Source: Anisus vortex
Lineage: Eukaryota > Mollusca > Gastropoda > Planorbidae
Reading direction: 5' to 3'
Length of the DNA stretch: 64,000 bases
Assembly: GCA_949126835.1 (NCBI GenBank)
Contig: CASBPS010000186.1
Coordinates: forward strand, 387,001-451,000
Position numbers and translations under genes: made by a program. Of the stretch, positions 13,961 through 29,700 are shown piece by piece (position 1 is the stretch's first letter; each line of letters opens with the position of its first letter). The notes beneath the pieces were generated by a model. The model did not search any database and was not told the origin of the DNA. It was given only the letters and a program-made list of their open reading frames with translations.

Positions 13961-16900
13961 ACAATGTCCCACATAGTCTATAATAAAAGAGGCTAGCTGC
14001 CTAACTACAATGTCCCACATAGTCTATAATAAAAGAGGCTAGCTTCCTAACTACAATGTCCCACATAGTCTTTAATAAAAGAGGCTAGCTGCCTAACTAC
14101 AATGTCCCACATAGTCTATAATAAAAGAGGCTAGCTGCCTAACTACAATGTCCCACTATAGTATATAATAAAAAAGGCTAGCTGCCTAACTACAATGTCC
14201 CACATAGTCTATATTAAAAGAGGCTAGCTGCCTAACTACAATGTCCCACATAGTCTATAATAAAAGAGGCTAGCTGCATAACTACAATGTCCCACATAGT
14301 CTATAATAAAAGAGGCTAGCTGCCTAACTACAATGTCCTACATAGTCTATAATAAAAGAGGCTAGCTGCATAACTACAATGTCCCACATAGTCTATAATA
14401 AAAGAGGCTAGCTGCCTAACTACAATGTCCTACATAGTCTATAATAAAAGAGGCTAGCTGCCTAACTACAATGGCCCACATAGTCTATAATAAAAGAGGC
14501 TAGCTGCCTAACTACAACGTCCCACATAGTCTATAATAAAAGAGGCTAGCTGCCTAACTACAATATCCCACTATAGTCTATAATAAAAGAGGCTAGCTGT
14601 CTAACTACAATGTCCCACATAGTCTATAATAAAAGAGGCTAGCTGCCTAACTACAATGTCCCACATAGTCTTTAATAAAAGAGGCTAGCTGCCTAACTAC
14701 AATGTCCCACATAGTCTATAAAAAAAGAAGCTAGCTGCCTAACTACAATGTCCCTCATAGTCTATAATAAAAGAGGTCAGCTGCCTAACTACAATGTCCC
14801 ACATAGTCTATAATAAAAGAGGCTAGCTGCCTAATACAATGTCCCACATAGTCTATAATAAAAGAGGCTAGCTGCCTAACTACAATGTCCCACAAAGTCT
14901 ATAATAAAAGAGGCTAGCTGCCTAACTACAATGTCCCACATAGTCTATAATAAAAGAGGCTAGCTGCCTAATACAATGTCCCACATAGTCTATAATAAAA
15001 GAGGCTAGCTGCCTAACTACAATGTCCCACAAAGTCTATAATAAAAGAGGCTAGCTGCCTAACTACAATGTCCCACATAGTCTATAATAAAAGAGGCTAG
15101 CTGCCTAACTACAATGTCCCACATAGTTTATAATAAAAGAGGCTAGCTGCCTAACTACAATGTCCCACTATAGTCTATAATAAAAAAGGCTAGCTGCCTA
15201 ACTACAATGTCCCACATAGTCTATAATAAAAGAGGCTAGCTGCCTAACTACAATGTCCCACATATTCTATAATAAAAGAGGCTAGCTGCCTAACTACAAT
15301 GTCCCACATAGTCTATAAAAAAAGAGGCTAGCTGCCTAACTACAATGTCCTACACAGTCTATAATAAAAGAGGCTAGCTGCCTAACTACAATGTCCCACA
15401 TAGTCTATAATAAAAGAGGCTAGCTGTCTAACTACCATGTCCCACATAGTCTATAATGAAAGAGGCTAGCTGCCTAACTACAATGTCCCACATAGTCTAT
15501 AATAAAAGAGGCTAGCTGCCTAACTATAATGTCCCACATAGTCTATAATAAAAGAGGCTAGCTGCCTAACTACAATGTCCCACATAGTCTATAATAAAAG
15601 AGGCTAGCTGCCTAACTACAATGTCCCACATAGTCTATAATAAAAGAGGCTAGCTGCCTAACTACAATGTCCCACATAGTCTATAATAAAAGAGGCTAGC
15701 TGTCTAACTACAATGTCCCACATAGTCTATAATAAAAGAGGCTAGCTGCCTAACTACAATGTCCTACATAGTCTATAATAAAAGAGGCTAGCTGCCTAAC
15801 TACAATGTCCTACATAGTCTATAATAAAAGAGGCTAGCTGTCTAACTACAATGTCCCACATAGTCTATAATAAAAGAGGCTAGCTGCCTAGCTACAATGT
15901 CCTACATAGTCTATAATAAAAGAGGCTAGCTGCCTAAATACAATGTCCCATATAATCTATAATAAAAGAGGCTAGCTGCCTAACTACAATGTCCCACTAT
16001 AGTCTATAATAAAAAAGGCTAGCTGCCTAACTACAATGTCCCACATAGTCTATAATAGAAGAGGCTAGCTGCCTAACTACAATGTCCCACATAGTCTATA
16101 ATAAAAGAGGCTAGCTGCCTTACTACAATGTCCCACATAGTCTATAATAAAAAAGGCTAGCTGCCTAACTACAATGTCCCACATAGTAAATAATAAAAGA
16201 GGCTAGCTGCCTAACTACAATGTCCCACATAGTCTATAATAAAAGAGGCTAGCTGCCTAACTACAATGTCCCACATAATCTATAATAAAAGAGGCTAGCT
16301 GCCTAACTACAATGTCCCACATAGTCTATAATAAAAGAGGCTAGCTGCCTAACTACAACGTCCCACATAGTCTATAATAAAAGAGGCTAGCTGCCTAACT
16401 ACAATATCCCACTATAGTCTATAATAAAAGAGGCTAGCTGTCTAACTACAATGTCCCACATAGTCTATAATAAAAGAGGCTAGCTGCCTAACTACAATGT
16501 CCCACATAGTCTTTAATAAAAGAGGCTAGCTGCCTAACTACAATATCCCACATAGTCTATAAAAAAAGAAGCTAGCTGCCTAACTACAATGTCCCTCATA
16601 GTCTATAATAAAAGAGGTCAGCTGCCTAACTACAATGTCCCACATAGTCTATAATAAAAGAGGCTAGCTGCCTAATACAATGTCCCACATAGTCTATAAT
16701 AAAAGAGGCTAGCTGCCTAACTACAATGTCCCACAAAGTCTATAATAAAAGAGGCTAGCTGCCTAACTACAATGTCCCACATAGTCTATAATAAAAGAGG
16801 CTAGCTGCCTAACTACAATGTCCCACATAGTTTATAATAAAAGAGGCTAGCTGCCTAACTACAATGTCCCACTATAGTCTATAATAAAAAAGGCTAGCTG

Positions 16901-19807
16901 CCTAACTACAATGTCCCACATAGTCTATAATAAAAGAGGCTAGCTGCCTAACTACAATGTCCCACATATTCTATAATAAAAGAGGCTAGCTGCCTAACTA
17001 CAATGTCCCACATAGTCTATAATAAAAGAGGCTAGCTGCCTAACTACAATGTCCTACACAGTCTATAATAAAAGAGGCTAGCTGCCTAACTACAATGTCC
17101 CACATAGTCTATAATAAAAGAGGCTAGCTGTCTAACTACCATGTCCCACATAGTCTATAATGAAAGAGGCTAGCTGCCTAACTACAATGTCCCACATAGT
17201 CTATAATAAAAGAGGCTAGCTGCCTAACTATAATGTCCCACATAGTCTATAATAAAAGAGGCTAGCTGCCTAACTACAATGTCCCACATAGTCTATAATA
17301 GAAGAGGCTAGCTGCCTAACTACAATGTCCCACATAGTCTATAATAAAAGAGGCTAGCTGCCTTACTACAATGTCCCACATAGTCTATAATAAAAAAGGC
17401 TAGCTGCCTAACTACAATGTCCCACATAGTAAATAATAAAAGAGGCTAGCTGCCTAACTACAATGTCCCACATAGTCTATAATAAAAGAGGCTAGCTGCC
17501 TAACTACAATGTCCCACATAATCTATAATAAAAGAGGCTAGCTGCCTAACTACAATGTCCCACATAGTCTATAATAAAAGAGGCTAGCTGCCTAACTACA
17601 ACGTCCCACATAGTCTATAATAAAAGAGGCTAGCTGCCTAACTACAATATCCCACTATAGTCTATAATAAAAGAGGCTAGCTGTCTAACTACAATGTCCC
17701 ACATAGTCTATAATAAAAGAGGCTAGCTGCCTAACTACAATGTCCCACATAGTCTTTAATAAAAGAGGCTAGCTGCCTAACTACAATATCCCACATAGTC
17801 TATAAAAAAGAAGCTAGCTGCCTAACTACAATGTCCCTCATAGTCTATAATAAAAGAGGTCAGCTGCCTAACTACAATGTCCCACATAGTATATAGTAAA
17901 AGAGGCTAGCTGCCTAATACAATGTCCCACATAGTCTATAATAAAAGAGGCTAGCTGCCTAACTACAATGTCCCACAAAGTCTATAATAAAAGAGGCTAG
18001 CTGCCTAACTACAATGTCCCACATAGTCTATAATAAAAGAGGCTAGCTGCCTAACTACAATGTCCCACATAGTTTATAATAAAAGAGGCTAGCTGCCTAA
18101 CTACAATGTCCCACTATAGTCTATAATAAAAAAGGCTAGCTGCCTAACTACAATGTCCCACATAGTCTATAATAAAAAAGGCTAGCTGCCTAACTACAAT
18201 GTCCCACATATTCTATAATAAAAGAGGCTAGCTGCCTAACTACAATGTCCCACATAGTCTATAATAAAAGAGGCTAGCTGCCTAACTACAATGTCCTACA
18301 CAGTCTATAATAAAAGAGGCTAGCTGCCTAACTACAATGTCCCACATAGTCTATAATAAAAGAGGCTAGCTGTCTAACTACCATGTCCCACATAGTCTAT
18401 AATGAAAGAGGCTAGCTGCCTAACTACAATGTCCCACATAGTCTATAATAAAAGAGGCTAGCTGCCTAACTATAATGTCCCACATAGTCTATAATAAAAG
18501 AGGCTAGCTGCCTAACTACAATGTCCCACATAGTCTATAATAAAAGAGGCTAGCTGCCTAACTACAATGTCCCACATAGTCTATAATAAAAGAGGCTAGC
18601 TGCCTAACTACAATGTCCCACATAGTCTATAATAAAAGAGGCTAGCTGTCTAACTACAATGTCCCACATAGTCTATAATAAAAGAGGCTAGCTGCCTAAC
18701 TACAATGTCCTACATAGTCTATAATAAAAGAGGCTAGCTGCCTAACTACAATGTCCTACATAGTCTATAATAAAAGAGGCTAGCTGTCTAACTACAATGT
18801 CCCACATAGTCTATAATAAAAGAGGCTAGCTGCCTAGCTACAATGTCCTACATAGTCTATAATAAAAGAGGCTAGCTGCCTAAATACAATGTCCCATATA
18901 ATCTATAATAAAAGAGGCTAGCTGCCTAACTACAATGTCCCACTATAGTCTATAATAACAGAGGCTAGCTGCCTAACTACAATGTCCCACATAGTCTATA
19001 ATAAAAGAGGCTAGCTGCCTAACTACAATATCCCACATAGTCTATAATAAAAGAGGCTAGCTGCCTAACTACAATGTCCCACATAGTCTATAATAAAAGA
19101 GGCTAGCTGCCTAACTACAATGTCCCACATAGTCTATAATAAAAGAGGCTAGCTGCCTAACTACAATGTCCCACATAGTCTATAATAAAAGAGGCTAGCT
19201 GCCTAACTACAATGTCCCACTATAGTCTATAATAAAAAATGCTAGCTGCCTAACTACAATGTCCCACATAGTCTATAATAAAAGAGGCTAGCTGCCTAAC
19301 TACAATGTCCCACATAGTCTATAATAAAAGAGGCTAGCTGCCTAACTACAATGTCCCACATAGTCTATAATAAAAGAGGCTAGCTGCCTAACTACAATGT
19401 CCTACACAGTCTATAATAAAAGAGGCTAGCTGCCTAACTACAATGTCCCACATAGTCTATAATAAAAGAGGCTAGCTGCCTAACTACAATGTCCCACATA
19501 GTCTATAATGAAAGAGGCTAGCTGCCTAACTACAATGTCCCACATAGTCTATAATAAAAGAGGCTAGCTGCCTAACTACAATGTCCCACATAGTCTATAA
19601 TAAAAGAGGCTAGCTGTCTAACTACCATGTCCCACATAGTCTATAATGAAAGAGGCTAGCTGCCTAACTACAATGCCCCACATAGTCTATAATAAAAGAG
19701 GCTAGCTGCCTAACTACAATGTCCCACATAGTCTATAATAAAAGAGGCTAGCTGCCTAACTACAATGTCCCACATAGTCTATAATGAAAGAGGCTAGCTG
19801 CCTAACT
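13961..19807 (+). repeat. 5,847-bp tandem duplication, copy 2
   Basis: This is the downstream copy of the block starting near 8115, in direct tandem with it. Within each copy a shorter block also recurs: the TCCCTCATAG monomer is found near 8893, 10745 and 11990 in copy 1 and near 14752, 16592 and 17836 in copy 2, giving internal periods of about 1.84 and 1.24 kb (40 and 27 monomers). The match ends before 19890, where this copy reads CTGTCTAAC while the sequence after copy 1 reads GCTTCC. Confidence 0.85.
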
Positions 19808-21868
19808 ACAATGTCCCACATAGTCTATAATAAAAGAGGCTAGCTGCCTAACTACAATGTCCCACATAGTCTATAATAAAAGAGGCTAGCTGTCTAACTA
19901 CCATGTCCCACATAGTCTATAATGAAAGAGGCTAGCTGCCTAACTACAATGCCCCACATAGTCTATAATAAAAGAGGCTAGCTGCCTAACTACAATGTCC
20001 CACAGTCTATAATAAAAGAGGCTAGCTGCCTAACTACAATGTCCAACATAGTCTATAATAAAAGAGGCTAGCTGCCTAACTACAATGTCCCACATAGTCT
20101 ATAATAAAAGAGGCTAGCTGTCTAACTACAATGTCCCACATAGTCTATAATAAAAGAGGCTAGCTGCCTAACTACAATGTCCTACATAGTCTATAATAAA
20201 AGAGGCTAGCTGCCTAACTACAATGTCCTACATAGTCTATAATAAAAGAGGCTAGCTGTCTAACTACAATGTCCCACATAGTCTATAATAAAAGAGGCTA
20301 GCTGCCTAAATACAATGTCCCACATAATCTATAATAAAAGAGGCTAGCTGCCTAACTACAATGTCCCACATAGTCTATAATAAAAGAGGCTAGCTGCCTA
20401 ACTACAATGTCCTACATAGTCTAAAAAAAAAGAGGCAGGCTTCCTAACTACAGTGTCCCACATAGTCTATAATAAAAGAGGCTAGCTGCCTAACTACAAT
20501 GCCCCACATAGTCTATAATAAAAGAGACTAGCTGCCTAAATACAATGTCCCACATAGTCTATAATAAAAGAGGCTAGCTGCCTAGCAACAATGTCCCACA
20601 TAGTCTATAATAAAAGAGGCTAGCTGCCTAACTACAATGTCCCACTATAGTCTATAATAAAAGAGGCTAGCTGCCTAACTACAATGTCCCACATAGTCTA
20701 TAATAAAAGAGGCTAGCTGCCTAACTACAATATCCCACATAGTCTATAATAAAAGAGGCTAGCTGCCTAACTACAATGTCCCACATAGTCTATAATAAAA
20801 GAGGCTAGCTGCCTAACTATAATGTCCCACATAGTCTATAATAAAAGAGGCTAGCTGCCTAACTACAATGTCCCACATAGTCTATAATAAAAGAGGCTAG
20901 CTGCCTAACTACAATGTCCTACATAGTCTATAATAAAAGAGGCTAGCTGCCTAACTACAATGTCCTACATAGTCTATAATAAAAGAGGCTAGCTGCCTAA
21001 CTACAATGTCCCACATAGTCTATAATAAAAGAGGCTAGCTGCCTAACTACAATGTCCCACTATAGTCTATAATAAAAAAGGCTAGCGGCCTAACTACAAT
21101 GTCCCACATAGTCTATATTAAAAGAGGCTAGCTGCCTAACTACAATGCTCCACATAGTCTATAATAAAAGAGGCTAGCTGCCTAACTACAATGTCCCACA
21201 TAGTCTATAATAAAAGAGGCTAGCTGCCTAACTACAATGTCCTACATAGTCTATAATAAAAGAGGCTAGCTGCCTAACTACAATGTCCCACATAGTCTAT
21301 AATAAAAGAGGCTAGCTGTCTAACTACAATGTCCCACATAGTCTATAATAAAAGAGGCTAGCTGCCTAACTACAATGTCCCACATAGTCTATAATAAAAG
21401 AGGCTAGCTGCCTAACTACAATGTCCCACATAGTCTATAATAAAAGAAGCTAGCTGCCTAACTATAATGTCCCAAATAGTCTATAATAAAAGAGGCTAGA
21501 TGTCTAACTACAATGTCCCACATAGTCTATAATAAAAGAGGCTAGCTGCCTAACTACAATGTCCTACATAGTCTATAATAAAAGAGGCTAGCTGCCTAAC
21601 TACAATGTCCTACATAGTCTATAATAAAAGAGGCAGGCTTCCTAACTACAATGTCCCACATAGTCTATAATAAAAGAGGCTAGCTGCCTAACTACAATGC
21701 CCCACATAGTCTATAATAAAAGAGACTAGCTGCCTAAATACAATGTCCCACATAGTCTATAATAAAAGAGGCTAGCTGCCTAGCAACAATGTCCCACATA
21801 GTCTATAATAAAAGAGGCTTGCTGCCTAACTACAATGTCCCACTATAGTATATAATAAAAGAGGCTAG

Positions 21869-24800
21869 CTGCCTAACTACAATGTCCCACATAGTCTATA
21901 ATAAAAGAGGCTAGCTGCCTAACTACAATATCCCACATAGTCTATAATAAAAGAGGCTAGCTGCCTAACTACAATGTCCCACATAGTCTATAATAAAAGA
22001 GGCTAGCTGCCTAACTACAATGTCCCACATAGTCTATAATAAAAGAGGCTAGCTGCCTAACTACAATGTCCCACATAGTCTATAATAAAAGAGGCTAGCT
22101 GCCTAACTACAATGTCCCACATAGTCTATAATAAAAGAGGCTAGCTGCCTAACTACAATGTCCTACATAGTCTATAATAAAAGAGGCTAGCTGCCTAACT
22201 ACAATGTCCTACATAGTCTATAATAAAAGAGGCTAGCTGCCTAACTACAATGTCCCACATAGTCTATAATAAAATAGGCTAGCTGCCTAACTACAATATC
22301 CCACATAGTCTATAATAAAAGAAGCTAGCTGCCTAACTACAATGTCCAACATAGTCTATAATAAAAGAGGCTAGCTGCCTAACTACAATGTCCCACATAG
22401 TCTATAATAAAAAAGGCTAGCGGCCTAACTACAATGTCCCACATAGTCTATATTAAAAGAGGCTAGCTGCCTAACTACAATGCTCCACATAGTCTATAAT
22501 AAAAGAGGCTAGCTGCCTAACTACAATGTCCCACATAGTCTATAATAAAAGAGGCTAGCTGCCTAACTACAATGTCCTACATAGTCTATAATAAAAGAGG
22601 CTAGCTGCCTAACTACAATGTCCCACATAGTCTATAATAGAAGAGGCTAGCTGCCTAACTACAATGTCCCACATAGTCTATAATAAAAGAGGCTAGCTGC
22701 CTTACTACAATGTCCCACATAGTCTATAATAAAAAAGGCTAGCTGCCTAACTACAATGTCCCACATAGTAAATAATAAAAGAGGCTAGCTGCCTAACTAC
22801 AATGTCCCACATAGTCTATAATAAAAGAGGCTAGCTGCCTAACTACAATGTCCCACATAATCTATAATAAAAGAGGCTAGCTGCCTAACTACAATGTCCC
22901 ACATAGTCTATAATAAAAGAGGCTAGCTGCCTAAATACAATGTCCCACATAGTCTATAATAAAAGAGGCTAGCTGCCTAGCTACAATGTCCCACATAGTC
23001 TATAATAAAAGAGGCTAGCTGCCTAACTACAATGTCCCACTATAGTCTATAATAAAAAAGGCTAGCTGCCTAACTACAATGTCCCACATAGTCTATAATA
23101 AAAGAGGCTAGCTGCCTAACTACAACGTCCCACATAGTCTATAATAAAAGAGGCTAGCTGCCTAACTACAATATCCCACTATAGTCTATAATAAAAGAGG
23201 CTAGCTGTCTAACTACAATGTCCCACATAGTCTATAATAAAAGAGGCTAGCTGCCTAACTACAATGTCCCACATAGTCTTTAATAAAAGAGGCTAGCTGC
23301 CTAACTACAATGTCCCACATAGTCTATAATAAAAGAGGCTAGCTGCCTAACTACAATGTCCCACATAGTCTATAATAAAAGAGGTCAGCTGCCTAACTAC
23401 AATGTCCCACATAGTCTATAATAAAAGAGGCTAGCTGCCTAATACAATGTCCCACATAGTCTATAATAAAAGAAGCTAGCTGCCTAACTACAATGTCCCA
23501 CATACTCTATAATAAAAGAGGCTAGCTGCCAAACTACAATGTCCCACATAGTCTATAATAAAAGAGGCTAGCTGCCTAACTACAATGTCCCACATAGTCT
23601 ATAATAAAAGAGGCTTGCTGCCTAACTACAATGTCCCACATAGTCTATAATAAAAGAGGCTAGCTGCCTAACTACAATGTCCTACATAGTCTATAATAAA
23701 AGAAGCTAGCTTCCTAACTACAATGTCCCACATAGTCTATAATAAAAGAGGCTAGCTGTCAAACTACCATGTCCCACATAGTCTATAATGAAAGAGGCTA
23801 GCTCCCTAACTACAATGTCCCACATAGTCTATAATAAAAGAGGCTAGCTGCCTAACTACAATGTCCCACATAGTCTATAATAAAAGAGGCTAGCTGCCTA
23901 ACTATAATGTCCCACATAGTCTATAATAAAAGAGGCTAGCTGCCTAACTACAATGTCCCACATAGTCTATAATAAAAGAAGCTAGCTGCCTAACTACAAT
24001 GTCCCACATACTCTATAATAAAAGAGGCTAGCTGCCAAACTACAATGTCCCACATAGTCTATAATAAAAGAGGCTAGCTGCCTAACTACAATGTCCCACA
24101 TAGTCTATAATAAAAGAGGCTAGCTGTCTAACTACAATGTCCCACATAGTCTATAATAAAAGAGGCTAGCTGGCTTACTACAATGTCCTACATAGTCTAT
24201 AATAAAAGAGGCTAGCTGCCTAACTACAATGTCCTACAAAAACTATAAAAAAAGAGGCTAGCTGCCTAACTACAATGTCCCACATAGTCTATAATAAAAG
24301 AGGCTAGCTGCCTTACTACAATGTCCTACATAGTCTATAATAAAAGAGGCTAGCTGCCTAACTACAATGTCCCACATAGTCTATAATAAAAGAGGCTAGC
24401 TGCCTAACTACAATGTCCTACATAGTCTATAATAAAAGAGGCTAGCTTCCTAACTACAATGTCCCACATAGTCTATAATAAAAGAGGCTAGCTGCCTAAC
24501 TAAAATGTCTTACATAGTCTATAATAAAAGAGGCTAGCTGCCTAAATACAATGTCCCACATAGTCTATAATAAAAGAGGCTAGCTGCCTAGCTACAATGT
24601 CCCACATAGTCTATAATAAAAGAGGCTAGCTGCCTAACTACAATGTCCCACTATAGTCTATAATAAAAAAGGCTAGCTGCCTAACTACAATGTCCCACAT
24701 AGTCTATAATAGAAGAGGCTAGCTGCCTAACTACAATGTCCCACATAGTCTATAATAAAAGAGGCTAGCTGCCTTACTACAATGTCCCACATAGTCTATA

Positions 24801-26798
24801 ATAAAAAAGGCTAGCTGCCTAACTACAATGTCCCACATAGTAAATAATAAAAGAGGCTAGCTGCCTAACTACAATGTCCCACATAGTCTATAATAAAAGA
24901 GGCTAGCTGCCTAACTACAATGTCCCACATAATCTATAATAAAAGAGGCTAGCTGCCTAACTAAAATGTCCCACATAGTCTATAATAAAAGAGGCTAGCT
25001 GCCTAAATACAATGTCCCACATAGTCTATAATAAAAGAGGCTAGCTGCCTAGCTACAATGTCCCACATAGTCTATAATAAAAGAGGCTAGCTGCCTAACT
25101 ACAATGTCCCACTATAGTCTATAATAAAAAAGGCTAGCTGCCTAACTACAATGTCCCACATAGTCTATAATAAAAGAGGCTAGCTGCCTAACTACAACGT
25201 CCCACATAGTCTATAATAAAAGAGGCTAGCTGCCTAACTACAATATCCCACTATAGTCTATAATAAAAGAGGCTAGCTGTCTAACTACAATGTCCCACAT
25301 AATCTATAATAAAAGAGGCTAGCTGCCTAACTACAATGTCCCACATAGTCTTTAATAAAAGAGGCTAGCTGCCTAACTACAATGTCCCACATAGTCTATA
25401 ATAAAAGAGGCTAGCTGCCTAACTACAATGTCCCACATAGTCTATAATAAAAGAGGTCAGCTGCCTAACTACAATGTCCCACATAGTCTATAATAAAAGA
25501 GGCTAGCTGCCTAATACAATGTCCCACATAGTCTATAATAAAAGAAGCTAGCTGCCTAACTACAATGTCCCACATACTCTATAATAAAAGAGGCTAGCTG
25601 CCAAACTACAATGTCCCACATAGTCTATAATAAAAGAGGCTAGCTGCCTAACTACAATGTCCCACATAGTCTATAATAAAAGAGGCTAGCTGTCTAACTA
25701 CAATGTCCCACATAGTCTATAATAAAAGAGGCTAGCTGGCTTACTACAATGTCCTACATAGTCTATAATAAAAGAGGCTAGCTGCCTAACTACAATGTCC
25801 TACAAAAACTATAAAAAAAGAGGCTAGCTGCCTAACTACAATGTCCCACATAGTCTATAATAATAGAGGCTAGCTGCCTTACTACAATGTCCTACATAGT
25901 CTATAATAAAAGAGGCTAGCTGTCTAACTACAATGTCCCACATAGTCTATAATAAAAGAGGATAGCTGCCTAACTACAATGTCCTACATAGTCTATAATA
26001 AAAGAGGCTAGCTTCCTAACTTCAATGTCCCACATAGTCTATAATAAAAGAGGCTAGCTGCCTAACTACAATGTCTTACATAGTCTATAATAAAAGAGGC
26101 TAGCTGCCTAAATACAATGTCCCACATAGTCTATAATAAAAGAGGCTAGCTGCCTAGCTACAATGTCCCACATAGTCTATAATAAAAGAGGCTAGCTGCC
26201 TAACTACAATGTCCCACTATAGTCTATAATAAAAAAGGCTAGCTGCCTAACTACAATGTCCCACATAGTCTATAATAGAAGAGGCTAGCTGCCTAACTAC
26301 AATGTCCCACATAGTTTATAATAAAAGAGGCTAGCTGCCTTACTACAATGTCCCACATAGTCTATAATAAAAAAGGCTAGCTGCCTAACTACAATGTCCC
26401 ACATAGTAAATAATAAAAGAGGCTAGCTGCCTAACTACAATGTCCCACATAGTCTATAATAAAAGAGGCTAGCTGCCTAACTACAATGTCCCACATAATC
26501 TATAATAAAAGAGGCTAGCTGCCTAACTACAATGTCTCACATAGTCTATAATAAAAGAGGCTAGCTGCCTAGCTACAATGTCCCACATAGTCTATAATAA
26601 AAGAGGCTAGCTGCCTAACTACAATGTCCCACTATAGTCTATAATAAAAAAGGCTAGCTGCCTAACTACAATGTCCCACATAGTCTATAATAAAAGAGGC
26701 TAGCTGCCTAACTACAACGTCCCACATAGTCTATAATAAAAGAGGCTAGCTGCCTAACTACAATATCCCACTATAGTCTATAATAAAAGAGGCTAGCT
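21869..26798 (+). repeat. Higher-order block A, copy 2
   Basis: This is the partner of the block at 1-4930. The order of variant monomers is the same throughout. It departs at about 26,799, where it goes directly to the CTGTCTAAC monomer, while the first copy has about 231 bp more. After that the two align again at an offset of about 21,638 bp through the GTCTTTAAT, TCCCTCATAG, CTAATACAATG and ACAAAGTC monomers, so the related region extends beyond the listed end. Confidence 0.8.
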
Positions 26799-29700
26799 GT
26801 CTAACTACAATGTCCCACATAGTCTATAATAAAAGAGGCTAGCTGCCTAACTACAATGTCCCACATAGTCTTTAATAAAAGAGGCTAGCTGCCTAACTAC
26901 AATGTCCCACATAGTCTATAAAAAAAGAAGCTAGCTGCCTAACTACAATGTCCCTCATAGTCTATAATAAAAGAGGTCAGCTGCCTAACTACAATGTCCC
27001 ACATAGTCTATAATAAAAGAGGCTAGCTGCCTAATACAATGTCCCACATAGTCTATAATAAAAGAGGCTAGCTGCCTAACTACAATGTCCCACAAAGTCT
27101 ATAATAAAAGAGGCTAGCTGCCTAACTACAATGTCCCACATAGTCTATAATAAAAGAGGCTAGCTGCCTAACTACAATGTCCCACATAGTTTATAATAAA
27201 AGAGGCTAGCTGCCTAACTACAATGTCCCACTATAGTCTATAATAAAAAAGGCTAGCTGCCTAACTACAATGTCCCACATAGTCTATAATAAAAGAGGCT
27301 AGCTGCCTAACTACAATGTCCCACATATTCTATAATAAAAGAGGCTAGCTGCCTAACTACAATGTCCCACATAGTCTATAATAAAAGAGGCTAGCTGCCT
27401 AACAACAATGTCCTACACAGTCTATAATAAAAGAGGCTAGCTGCCTAACTACAATGTCCCACATAGTCTATAATAAAAGAGGCTAGCTGTCTAACTACCA
27501 AGTCCCACATAGTCTATAATGAAAGAGGCTAGCTGCCTAACTACAATGTGCCACATAGTCTATAATAAAAGAGGCTAGCTGCCTAACTATAATGTCCCAC
27601 ATAGTCTATAATAAAAGAGGCTAGCTGCCTAACTACAATGTCCCACATAGTCTATAATAAAAGAGGCTAGCTGCCTAACTACAATGTCCCACATAGTCTA
27701 TAATAAAAGAGGCTAGCTGCCTAACTACAATGTCCCACATAGTCTATAATAAAAGAGGCTAGCTGTCTAACTACAATGTCCCACATAGTCTATAATAAAA
27801 GAGGCTAGCTGCCTAACTACAATGTCCTACATAGTCTATAATAAAAGAGGCTAGCTGCCTAACTACAATGTCCTACATAGTCTATAATAAAAGAGGCTAG
27901 CTGTCTAACTACAATGTCCCACATAGTCTATAATAAAAGAGGCTAGCTGCCTAGCTACAATGTCCTACATAGTCTATAATAAAAGAGGCTAGCTGCCTAA
28001 ATACAATGTCCCATATACTCTATAATAAAAGAGGCTAGCTGCCTAACTACAATGTCCCACATAGTCTATAATAAAAGAGGCTAGCTGCCTAAATACAATG
28101 TCCTACAGAGTCTATAATAAAAGAGGCAGGCTTCCTAACTACAATGTCCCACATAGTCTATAATAAAAGAGGCTAGCTGCCTAACTACAATGCCCCACAT
28201 AGTCTATAATAAAAGAGGCTAGCTGCCTAAATACAATGTCCCACATATTCTATAATAAAAGAGGCTAGCTGCCTAGCTACAATGTCCCACATAGTCTATA
28301 ATAAAAGAGGCTAGCTGCCTAACTACAATGTCCCACTATAGTCTATAATAACAGAGGCTAGCTGCCTAACTACAATGTCCCACATAGTCTATAATAAAAG
28401 AGGCTAGCTGCCTAACTACAATATCCCACATAGTCTATAATAAAAGAGGCTAGCTGCCTAACTACAATGTCCCACATAGTCTATAATAAAAGAGGCTAGC
28501 TGCCTAACTACAATGTCCCACATAGTCTATAATAAAAGAGGCTAGCTGCCTAACTACAATGTCCCACATAGTCTATAATAAAAGAGGCTAGCTGCCTAAC
28601 TACAATGTCCCACTATAGTCTATAATAAAAAATGCTAGCTGCCTAACTACAATGTCCCACATAGTCTATAATAAAAGAGGCTAGCTGCCTAACTACAATG
28701 TCCCACATAGTCTATAATAAAAGAGGCTAGCTGCCTAACTACAATGTCCCACATAGTCTATAATAAAAGAGGCTAGCTGCCTAACTACAATGTCCTACAC
28801 AGTCTATAATAAAAGAGGCTAGCTGCCTAACTACAATGTCCCACATAGTCTATAATAAAAGAGGCTAGCTGCCTAACTACAATGTCCCACATAGTCTATA
28901 ATGAAAGAGGCTAGCTGTCTAACTACAATGTCCCACATAGTCTATAATAAAAGAGGCTAGCTGCCTAACTACAATGTCCCACATAGTCTATAATAAAAGA
29001 GGCTAGCTGTCTAACTACCATGTCCCACATAGTCTATAATGAAAGAGGCTAGCTGCCTAACTACAATGCCCCACATAGTCTATAATAAAAGAGGCTAGCT
29101 GCCTAACTACAATGTTCCACATAGTCTATAATAAAAGAGGCTAGCTGCCTAACTATAATGTCCCACATAGTCTATAATAAAAGAGGCTAGCTGCCTAACT
29201 ACAATATCCCACATAGTCTATAATAAAAGAAGCTAGCTGCCTAACTACAATGTCCAACATAGTCTATAATAAAAGAGGCTAGCTGCCTAACTACAATGTC
29301 CCACATAGTCTATAATAAAAGAGGCTAGCTGCCTAACTACAATATCCCACATAGTCTATAATAAAAGAGGCTAGCTGCCTAACTACAATGTCCCACATAG
29401 TCTATAATAAAAGAGGCTAGCTGCCTAACTACAATGTCCCACATAGTCTATAATAAAAGAGGCTAGCTGCCTAACTACAATGTCCCACATAGTCTATAAT
29501 AAAAGAGGCTAGCTGCCTAACTACAATGTCCCACATAGTCTATAATAAAAGAGGCTAGCTGCCTAACTACAATGTCCTACATAGTCTATAATAAAAGAGG
29601 CTAGCTGCCTAACTACAATGTCCTACATAGTCTATAATAAAAGAGGCTAGCTGCCTAACTACAATGTCCCACATAGTCTATAATAAAAGAGGCTAGCTGC

